Shown one piece after another: positions 1 to 4,656 of a stretch of DNA of 7,914 bases. The stretch is taken from the NCBI GenBank assembly GCA_002338895.1, contig DDJH01000250.1:8560-16473 (forward strand). Direction: 5' to 3'. Below the pieces are notes generated by a model. The model was not told the origin of the DNA. It worked only from the letters and a program-made list of their open reading frames with translations, and made no database searches. The position numbers and the translations under genes were made by a program. Position 1 is the first letter of the stretch; each line of letters opens with the position of its first letter. The DNA comes from Lentisphaeria bacterium UBA1829. GTDB taxonomy: Bacteria; Verrucomicrobiota; Lentisphaeria; Victivallales; UBA1829.

Positions 1-130
1 AAGGACATTAATAAAAGGGGGAGTGCGCCGCAAGGGTCAGTGTTTTTTTCAGACAGCTCAGCTGGAGCGCCTGAAGATCTGCGCGGCTCATCAGTTCGAT
101 GTCGCGCTGCCAAAATTCCGTTTCCATCAT
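1..130 (-). CDS. Phenylacetate-CoA ligase-like AMP-dependent synthetase, N-terminal fragment
   Basis: Only the first 43 codons are in the window; the gene runs off the left edge. The visible residues include FWQRDIELMSRADLQALQL, then LKKTLTLAAHSPF. This is the characteristic opening of the PaaK family: an aromatic residue, E-x-M-S-R-x-x-L-x-x-L-Q, a leucine/lysine helix, then a 'SPFY'-like segment. Known members activate phenylacetate or related aryl acids with ATP to the acyl-CoA through an adenylate. The ATP-binding and catalytic motifs lie outside the window, so the substrate cannot be judged. Two ATG codons are adjacent (128-130 and 125-127); an AAGG-type ribosome site sits about seven bases upstream of the first, which I chose. 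The gene begins 23 bases after the membrane protein gene ends, so it is probably the last visible member of that operon. The family call rests on the N-terminus only. Confidence 0.7.
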
Positions 131-153
131 TCACACCTTCGTATCTATGAAAT

Positions 154-882
154 TTAAGATTTTTTAACCGATCGGATTGTCAGGAAAAATCCAAGCGCCA
201 TGCTCAGAAACGCCCCCATCAGCACCCGGTATTCCGCCGGAAGGAGAAACGTGATGAAGTGCGCGGGAAGCCAGAAATACAGAATCGTTTTCGGAATGAA
301 CGACCCCCACGCATGTTTGTCGATCAAACTCAGAAATTCGGTCCCTCCGACGATCCTCCGCTTCGCGAACACCACATTGAACCACTCATGGCCGAGCATC
401 ATCGGATACGCGAAGATCAGATTCATCCAGAACGAGGTCGAAATCGCAAAAATCAGCCTGTTTCCGATCTCCCCCATATCCTTCCCGCCGAACCACAGCG
501 GAGTTCCCATGACGCCTGCAACGCCTCCCGCGAACAGCGCAAACGCAATCGTCATCACCATTCCGAACACGCCCCAGGTCACGGTGCGGACAAGAAAAAG
601 ATCCGTATGCCAGTACCCTGTCCGGATCCGGTTTTTGACCATCTCTCCGAACATCGCCAGAAGCGCAAATTTCAGGAACCCCATCCAATAGGGGGCCGCC
701 TTGGTCACATTTCCGAACTGGTCGAGTCCTTTCAGCGTGAATCCGGTCCACTGGAACGAACCGTGAATCAGCCCTCCTTCCATGGAGAGTTTCGCCTGAA
801 TGGTGTAATTGATCGGGAAAAACACGACCAGCAGTGCCAGAAGCACCAGAAACGCGATTCCGATATAGTCCGTTTTTTTCAT
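154..882 (-). CDS. Integral membrane protein with Mpv17/PMP22-like C-terminus
   Basis: This is a 242-residue protein with about six hydrophobic segments, near residues 6-23, 64-80, 98-122, 143-163, 198-214 and 219-236. It has no signal peptidase site and no soluble domain. The C-terminus reads W204-x-P-A-x-F-I-x-F212-x-x-P215-x-x-Y218-R219-V-L. This resembles the conserved end of eukaryotic Mpv17/PMP22 proteins (W-P-A-x-Q-x-x-N-F-x-x-V-P-x-x-Y-R-V). Earlier, D94-x4-R99 followed by a glycine-containing helix could match the D..R/G segment of that family. Mpv17 proteins sit in mitochondrial, peroxisomal or vacuolar membranes and form channels of uncertain physiological role. If the relation holds, a small inner-membrane channel is a reasonable guess, but no function can be assigned. 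The ATG at 880-882 follows an AGAGGGA ribosome site at good spacing. The gene lies 27 bases after the cupin gene and 23 before the CoA-ligase-like gene. The reading frame is secure; the family link is moderate. Confidence 0.85.
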   Translation of the reverse strand: MKKTDYIGIAFLVLLALLVVFFPINYTIQAKLSMEGGLIHGSFQWTGFTLKGLDQFGNVTKAAPYWMGFLKFALLAMFGEMVKNRIRTGYWHTDLFLVRTVTWGVFGMVMTIAFALFAGGVAGVMGTPLWFGGKDMGEIGNRLIFAISTSFWMNLIFAYPMMLGHEWFNVVFAKRRIVGGTEFLSLIDKHAWGSFIPKTILYFWLPAHFITFLLPAEYRVLMGAFLSMALGFFLTIRSVKKS

Positions 883-909
883 TGCTTCCCTCTTTGGTTG
901 GATCGGATG

Positions 910-1398
910 TCAGACAAGTCCGAGTTCGAGAATGCGGTCCTTGGCCTCGGGATACCGTTGCATGAGCTCATCCGCGGAGCCTTCCACATAGTCCTCATAT
1001 TCGAATCCGGGGCAGACGACCGCGCCGAACAGGCCCCAGCTCTCCTCCGACCGGTCGAGAAGAACGGTGCTCTGCCACGTCCAGGCGGGAACGAGGCTCT
1101 GCGGGAACTCTCCGCCGAGCACATCCGGTCCGATGATCCGCTCTTCAAAGGTCCCGTCGGGGAGCAGCAGAAGCTGGATTGCGGGCGATCCGGCGTGATA
1201 CATCCAGATCTCGTCCGATTTGACCATGTGCCAGCGGGAGATCTCCTTCCCGCGCAGCAGGTAGAAGATACTGGTTGCCGCCCGGCGCTGTTTGGTTGCG
1301 TGCGTGCGGACAACGGAACGGAACACTTCCCGGAACATTCCTCCCTCGCAATGTCCCTGAAGTCCGAGAGCCTGAGCAATTTCCTGTGCGGATGCCAT
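910..1398 (-). CDS. Cupin_5 (DUF985) family protein
   Basis: The predicted protein has 162 residues, about the normal size of a single-domain DUF985/cupin_5 protein, and the family pattern covers nearly all of it. It opens with the AQEIAQALGLQGHCEGGMFRE segment (A-x-E-I-x-x-x-L-G-L-x-x-H-x-E-G-G-x-F-R-E). It continues with TSIFYLL, then SRWH (His57), DEIW (Glu63), YHAG, LLLLPDG, VPAWTWQ and finally PGFEYEDY near residues 130-137. These are the strands of a small beta-barrel whose His/Glu residues line the pocket; the biochemical role of most members is unknown. It has no signal peptide, so it is cytoplasmic. The frame is open upstream to 1461, but that extension would run through the lipoprotein gene's terminator stem, and family similarity starts at the ATG at 1396-1398. 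No clear Shine-Dalgarno site precedes this ATG. It is probably the first gene of an operon with the membrane protein and the CoA ligase. Confidence 0.9.
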   Translation of the reverse strand: MASAQEIAQALGLQGHCEGGMFREVFRSVVRTHATKQRRAATSIFYLLRGKEISRWHMVKSDEIWMYHAGSPAIQLLLLPDGTFEERIIGPDVLGGEFPQSLVPAWTWQSTVLLDRSEESWGLFGAVVCPGFEYEDYVEGSADELMQRYPEAKDRILELGLV

Positions 1399-1407
1399 AA
1401 CGGTCAA

Positions 1408-1449
1408 TGAAGAATAGAAGAAACGCCGGGGTGCTTGTCCCCCGGCGTT
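1408..1449 (-). terminator. Intrinsic terminator after the OmpA-like lipoprotein gene
   Basis: A perfect 10-bp stem pairs 1440-1449 with 1422-1431 around an 8-base loop. On the minus strand it is followed by a T-rich tail (TTTCTTCTATTCTT). It lies about 20 bases after the stop of the lipoprotein gene and about 25 bases before the start of the cupin gene. It should therefore end the lipoprotein transcript and separate it from the operon downstream. Confidence 0.8.
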
Positions 1450-1469
1450 CCGTTGATTCAAAGGGTGGA

Positions 1470-2099
1470 TTACTTCCGCAGCGTGACGGCGACAAATTCG
1501 TCACGGCGGTTCTTGGAGCGGGATTCTTCGTCATCGCCCTGCACGGCGGGACGTTCCTCCCCGTAGCTGATGGTCCGGATCCGCGATTCCGCAACCCCTT
1601 TGCCGAGCAGATATTCCTTTGCGGCCAGCGCTCTGCGTTCTCCCAGCGCGCGGTTGTATTCATCGCTTCCGCGGCTGTCGCAGTTTCCTTCGATCACCAC
1701 GCCGGTTCCCGGGTTGCTGGAAAGGTAGGAGGCGATCTCATCGAGTTTCGGTGCTTCGGCGCTTGCGATCCGGGAGCTGTCGAACGGGAAGTAGACGATC
1801 GGCAGCGTGACTCCGGGAATCGGACGGCCGAAATCGTCATACGGTCCGGGTGCCGTGGAGTTCCATTCTCCGGCTCCCGCTCCTTCGATTCCGTTGATGC
1901 CGCCGGTGCTCGTGATCTCCGCCGATCCGCCGACAGGCTGCTGTTCCGTTCCTGTACCGCGGACGTCGCTGGAGGTGCCTTTCACCTTGAACATTTCAAG
2001 GCTTTCATCCTCTCCGCTTTCGAACCATGCGCATCCGGTTGCTCCGAGTGCGAGGGCGATTGCCGCTGCTCCGCCGATCATCCGTTTCGTGAATGACAT
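1470..2099 (-). CDS. OmpA/Pal-like peptidoglycan-associated lipoprotein
   Basis: This 209-residue envelope protein has three parts. Residues 1-22 form a lipoprotein signal peptide (basic start, hydrophobic core, ATG before Cys23, a slightly atypical lipobox). Residues 24-95 are a low-complexity linker rich in Gly, Ser, Thr and Glu. Residues 100-209 are an OmpA C-terminal domain, with VYFPFDSSRI, GNCDSRGSDEYNRALGERRA and KNRRDEF. In this family the Asp of the GxxD motif (here Asp141) and an Arg of the NRR motif (here about 198) bind the diaminopimelate of peptidoglycan; both are present. It should be anchored in the outer membrane by lipidated Cys23 and hold the envelope to the cell wall. The ATG at 2097-2099 was chosen over an upstream in-frame ATG at 2153 because it has a GGGAGA ribosome site about seven bases away and begins a clean signal peptide. 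No tolB or tol genes adjoin it, so a Pal role in the Tol system is not shown by context. Confidence 0.92.
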   Translation of the reverse strand: MSFTKRMIGGAAAIALALGATGCAWFESGEDESLEMFKVKGTSSDVRGTGTEQQPVGGSAEITSTGGINGIEGAGAGEWNSTAPGPYDDFGRPIPGVTLPIVYFPFDSSRIASAEAPKLDEIASYLSSNPGTGVVIEGNCDSRGSDEYNRALGERRALAAKEYLLGKGVAESRIRTISYGEERPAVQGDDEESRSKNRRDEFVAVTLRK

Positions 2100-2151
2100 A
2101 CATCTTCTCCCTGTTTTTCTGTTGTTTCGCAATGTTTTCTGATACCTTGAC

Positions 2152-2179
2152 AATTTAACGATTATTTTTCATTTTTCAA
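2152..2179 (-). promoter_or_regulatory. Possible sigma-70 promoter for the OmpA-like lipoprotein gene
   Basis: On the minus strand TTGAAA (2179-2174) and TAAATT (2157-2152) are separated by 16 bases. This would start transcription near 2145, about 45 bases before the ATG. The same GTTAAATT octamer occurs at the proposed -10 site of the divergent ilvE gene, which gives mild support. The region is AT-rich throughout, so chance matches are likely. Confidence 0.35.
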
Positions 2180-2252
2180 TCACTTTTCCGGTTTCTGCAT
2201 CAAGAAATGCGCTTTTTTTTCATTTTTTTAAGAAAAGATTTCTGTTCTTCTA

Positions 2253-2280
2253 TTGTTTATCGCGCAACGGGAGTTAAATT
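2253..2280 (+). promoter_or_regulatory. Possible sigma-70 promoter for ilvE
   Basis: TTGTTT (2253-2258) and TAAATT (2275-2280) are separated by 16 bases. This would place the transcript start near 2287 and give a leader of about 38 bases before the ATG at 2325. The -35 match is weak. The -10 octamer GTTAAATT is identical to that proposed for the divergent gene. Confidence 0.35.
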
Positions 2281-2324
2281 AATAGCGTCACGGTGAAATT
2301 AAATCACGGAAGGATTGAAGCATC

Positions 2325-3362
2325 ATGTCAGAGTCACTACCCAAGATGGCGCCCGGGGACATCAACTGGTCCTCCCTGGGATTTGCGTACATGCCGACCA
2401 ATTCCTATGTCCGCTCCACATGGACGGATGGAAAATGGTCTGAACCTGTCCTGCACACGGAACCGGTGATCACGATGTCCGTCGCGGCAACCTGTCTGCA
2501 TTACGGGCAGGCCGCGTTCGAAGGACTCAAATGTTTCCGTCAGAAGGATGGTTCGGTCCGCTGCCTCCGGCCCTGGGAGAATGTCAAACGGATGAATCTC
2601 GCGGCCGATTACATGCTCGCCCCCCAGATCCCCATGGAGCTCTATCTGAAGATGATTGAGATGGTCGTGCGGGACAATGTCGATTATGTGCCGCCCTATG
2701 GAACCGGCGGCGCGCTCTATATCCGTCCGCTGCTGATCGGAACCGGCGCACAGGTCGGTGTCGCGCCCAGCAAAATGTATGATTTCCTGATTCTGGTCAC
2801 CCCGGTCGGCGCCTATTACAAGGGCGGAATCACTCCGGTCGAAGCGCTCGTCATTGAGGATTACGACCGCGCCGCTCCGCTCGGAACCGGACATGTCAAA
2901 TTCGCCGGAAATTACGCCGCCAGTCTCAAGCCCAGCCGCGTCGCAAAAGACAAGGGGTATCCGATCACCTTGTTCTTCGACCCGAAGGAGCATGAGTTCA
3001 TCGACGAATTCGGAACCAGCAACTTCTTCGCGATCACAAAGGACGGCCGGTATGTGACGCCGGTTTCCCGTTCCATTCTCCACAGCATCACCAATATGTC
3101 GCTGCAGGAGATCGCGAAGGATTTGAACATCCCGGTCGAACTGCGGAAGATTCACAAGAAGGAGCTTGCCGATTTCGCCGAGGTCGGCGCGTGCGGAACC
3201 GCCGTGGTCATCACCCCGATTTCCAAGATCGTCATGGGGGACACCGTCTTCCAGTACGGCGAAACCTGCGGCCCGGTTCTCCACCAGCTCTACGACCGCA
3301 TGACCGGCATTCAGCACGGCGATCTGCCCGATACGCACAACTGGATGATGAAGATTCAGTAA
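2325..3362 (+). CDS. ilvE: Branched-chain amino acid aminotransferase (PLP fold type IV, class II-like)
   Basis: The 345-residue enzyme should transfer the amino group between glutamate and the 2-oxo acids of leucine, isoleucine and valine, the last step of their synthesis and the first of their breakdown. It is cytosolic and uses pyridoxal phosphate. Visible family motifs in order are HYGQAAFEGLKCFR (60-72), ENVKRM (85-90), YIRP with GTGAQVGV (132-146), GHVKFAGNYAASLKPS with the Schiff-base Lys192, EFGTSNFF (228-235) and CGTAVVITPIS (290-300), which helps hold the cofactor phosphate. The FEGLK and GNYAxSLK motifs and the length point to the larger class II form, shared by Gram-positive bacteria and eukaryotes, rather than the roughly 310-residue E. 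coli IlvE form. The ATG has GGAAGGA about ten bases upstream. The gene stands alone between its own likely promoter and a strong terminator, with no other ilv or leu genes in view. Confidence 0.95.
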   Translation: MSESLPKMAPGDINWSSLGFAYMPTNSYVRSTWTDGKWSEPVLHTEPVITMSVAATCLHYGQAAFEGLKCFRQKDGSVRCLRPWENVKRMNLAADYMLAPQIPMELYLKMIEMVVRDNVDYVPPYGTGGALYIRPLLIGTGAQVGVAPSKMYDFLILVTPVGAYYKGGITPVEALVIEDYDRAAPLGTGHVKFAGNYAASLKPSRVAKDKGYPITLFFDPKEHEFIDEFGTSNFFAITKDGRYVTPVSRSILHSITNMSLQEIAKDLNIPVELRKIHKKELADFAEVGACGTAVVITPISKIVMGDTVFQYGETCGPVLHQLYDRMTGIQHGDLPDTHNWMMKIQ

Positions 3363-3399
3363 GAACAGAGATCTTGATTCCGCTCCTGCGGAAATCGCA

Positions 3400-3452
3400 G
3401 CGGGAAGGAAATGCCTTTTGAGGAAAGGTTTTTCCTTCCCGCATTCTTTTTT
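3400..3452 (+). terminator. Intrinsic terminator of ilvE
   Basis: A perfect 12-bp stem pairs 3400-3411 with 3431-3442. A nested CCTTT/AAAGG stem (3414-3418 with 3424-3428) lies inside the loop. On the plus strand the stem is followed by ATTCTTTTTT. It starts about 38 bases after the ilvE stop codon. The stem could also slow transcription arriving from the convergent glycosyltransferase gene, but on that strand the tail is not T-rich, so a bidirectional role is uncertain. Confidence 0.9.
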
Positions 3453-3485
3453 CAGAAACCGTTTCGTTTTCCGCCGGGGAGCGGA

Positions 3486-4481
3486 TCAGAGTTCGTCGAG
3501 GAAGCGCCGGAATTCCCGGGCACGGTGATTCAGCGTGTGATCCCGGAGTGTGCGTTGGAAGGCGGCTTCCGCCATTCTGCGGGCGCAGTCGGGTTTTTTC
3601 TGGAAGAAGCGTGCTTTTTCGCAGAGTTCCGCGGGGGTGCGGAAAATGGAGATTTCGCGGTCCGGTTCGAACAGCTCCTCCAGCTCCTCGACATATTCGG
3701 TCAGCAGACACGTCCGGCAGGCGGAGACAATGAAAACCTGCATGTTGACCAGCGTATGAAGATCCTTGAACTGATCCTGCTGGACATTGATGAACAGTTC
3801 GGCTCCTGAGACGGCCTGGCGCAGGGTTTTGCCGTAAATATTTTTTGCGAGAGGGAAAAGCGCCGCGCTCTGTCCGGCGGAGAGGTCCGAAAGCTCATGC
3901 CATTTTCTCCCGTACAGAGTCACCGGGAGATCCGCGTTCAGAAGGGTTTCAAAACATTGGATCCGGTGCGGAGAGGGTCGTCCGATGAAGATCCGTTTCC
4001 GGCGGAAAACCGGATCGACCTCCTTTTCCGGATAAAAGCGGCGCGGATTGACTCCATGCGGAAGGTAAACTGCGTTGGAATATCCCTTTTCCCGCAGTTC
4101 CCGGCAGGAGTAGCGGGAGGTCGTGACAACCAGATCCACCTGATGGATCCACTGTTCCGGCCGGGCAAAGGCGGGAAAATTCGGTCCCTCCATATCGTAG
4201 ACGACGATCCGGCCGCGGTAGAACTCCCGAACCTTCCGGAAGTCGAACCGCGGTTTGGATGAGTTGAAGACCAGTATATCCGGCTTCTCCCTCTCCACCA
4301 GTTTCCGCAGTGCGTCGTGCCGCTTGCGTTCCGGCGAGCGCCAGAAGACGGGAAAACGATTCCCGTTCAGCGCCGACAGTGACTGAAAGCGGGTTTCCAC
4401 TCCGGTCGCCGCAATGGACTCTGTAAAATCTTCCAGATAGCAATCCAGCTTTCCGGGAGAGGCGATCATGATCAGTTTCAT
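3486..4481 (-). CDS. CgeB-like family 1 glycosyltransferase
   Basis: The 331-residue protein has the two-lobed GT-B layout of CgeB/DUF3880-type glycosyltransferases. The N-terminal lobe starts with MKLIMIASPG and continues through KPDILVFNSS, IVVYDMEGP and DLVVTTSRYS. A linker follows with LPHGVNPRRFYP (140-151), then a C-terminal lobe with FIGRPSPHRI (165-174), IYGKTLRQAVSGAELFINV and a TCLLTEYVEELEELF segment near residues 257-271 that usually contacts the sugar nucleotide. The last 45 residues form a helix ending in HTLNHRAREFRRFLDEL, matching the usual 'hTy.~R~..l' end of the family. The donor and acceptor cannot be read from sequence; surface polysaccharide or protein glycosylation is plausible. 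It has no signal peptide. A GTG at 4493 is in frame upstream but has no ribosome site, so I chose the ATG at 4481, although its own Shine-Dalgarno (GTGAGA) is weak. It stands alone as a single-gene unit with a strong promoter. Confidence 0.85.
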   Translation of the reverse strand: MKLIMIASPGKLDCYLEDFTESIAATGVETRFQSLSALNGNRFPVFWRSPERKRHDALRKLVEREKPDILVFNSSKPRFDFRKVREFYRGRIVVYDMEGPNFPAFARPEQWIHQVDLVVTTSRYSCRELREKGYSNAVYLPHGVNPRRFYPEKEVDPVFRRKRIFIGRPSPHRIQCFETLLNADLPVTLYGRKWHELSDLSAGQSAALFPLAKNIYGKTLRQAVSGAELFINVQQDQFKDLHTLVNMQVFIVSACRTCLLTEYVEELEELFEPDREISIFRTPAELCEKARFFQKKPDCARRMAEAAFQRTLRDHTLNHRAREFRRFLDEL

Positions 4482-4526
4482 CAGGATTCTCACTGCTGTA
4501 TGGATTTTTGGGAAAGGGAATTTTTC

Positions 4527-4554
4527 AATATATCCGATCTTCTGAAAATGTCAA
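4527..4554 (-). promoter_or_regulatory. Near-consensus sigma-70 promoter for the glycosyltransferase gene
   Basis: On the minus strand a perfect TTGACA (4554-4549) is followed after 16 bases by TATATT (4532-4527). Transcription would begin near 4520, about 40 bases before the chosen ATG at 4481. This is the best promoter match in the window. Confidence 0.65.
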
Positions 4555-4563
4555 GGTTTCGCG

Positions 4564-4605
4564 GGAAGAATCGCATGAAAACCTGTTTCCGGACTGGATT
4601 CTTCC
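4564..4605. repeat. Inverted repeat, possible operator, in the glycosyltransferase/GH42 spacer
   Basis: GGAAGAATC (4564-4572) is mirrored perfectly by GATTCTTCC (4597-4605), 24 bases apart. A smaller dyad, AAAC-CT-GTTT (4579-4588), sits in the space between them. The right arm overlaps the likely -35/spacer region of the galactosidase promoter, and the left arm lies just upstream of the -35 of the glycosyltransferase promoter. Because the predicted transcript starts lie outside the repeat on both sides, it reads better as a protein-binding site than as an RNA hairpin. The regulator is unknown. Confidence 0.45.
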
Positions 4606-4622
4606 GGTGAGGGGGGTATATT
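4595..4622 (+). promoter_or_regulatory. Possible promoter of the GH42 galactosidase gene
   Basis: TATATT (4617-4622) is a good -10 element. A poor -35 candidate, TGGATT (4595-4600), lies 16 bases upstream and inside the right arm of the inverted repeat. A weak -35 would fit a promoter that needs an activator. Transcription would begin near 4629. The ribosome site AAGGAGAA (4643-4650) is strong and well placed before the ATG at 4657. Confidence 0.4.
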
Positions 4623-4656
4623 AAAACTCACAGACAGAAAAAAAGGAGAAATAGGA

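Larger units (their letters stand above)
2100..2324. other. Divergent AT-rich intergenic region with T tracts
   Basis: This 225-base spacer lies between the divergent lipoprotein and ilvE start codons and holds no credible gene. It contains runs of eight T (2213-2220) and seven T (2223-2229), whose centres lie about one helical turn apart, and shorter T5 runs at 2165-2169 and 2172-2176. Such tracts can bend DNA and may assist one or both promoters. Both predicted promoters lie in this spacer. The leader of ilvE carries a small dyad, TCAC-G-GTGA (2288-2296), with TCACGG repeated at 2304-2309. Confidence 0.6.

Noticed and set aside
259..1410. A 383-codon open frame on the plus strand opposite the membrane protein and cupin genes
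   Set aside because: It spans two well-supported genes and their junction, is rich in Arg, His, Glu and Pro as expected from reading a complement, and shows no domain pattern.
1399..1461. Upstream extension of the cupin protein by 21 residues
   Set aside because: The extension would be encoded by the terminator stem-loop and its tail, and the DUF985 similarity begins at the ATG at 1398.
2100..2153. Upstream ATG extension of the OmpA-like lipoprotein by 18 residues
   Set aside because: The extension is very basic and would spoil the lipoprotein signal peptide. The inner ATG has the ribosome site.
2191..2220. Possible small terminator (GCAT/ATGC stem followed by eight T) on the plus strand
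   Set aside because: The stem is only four base pairs, and no plus-strand gene lies upstream to be terminated.
2337..3338. A 333-codon open frame on the minus strand opposite ilvE
   Set aside because: It lies wholly within a gene with all its catalytic motifs and looks like a codon-bias shadow.
4482..4493. GTG start for the glycosyltransferase four codons upstream
   Set aside because: No ribosome site precedes it, and the MKLIMIASPG start matches the first strand of the fold. It remains possible because the chosen ATG also has only a weak site.
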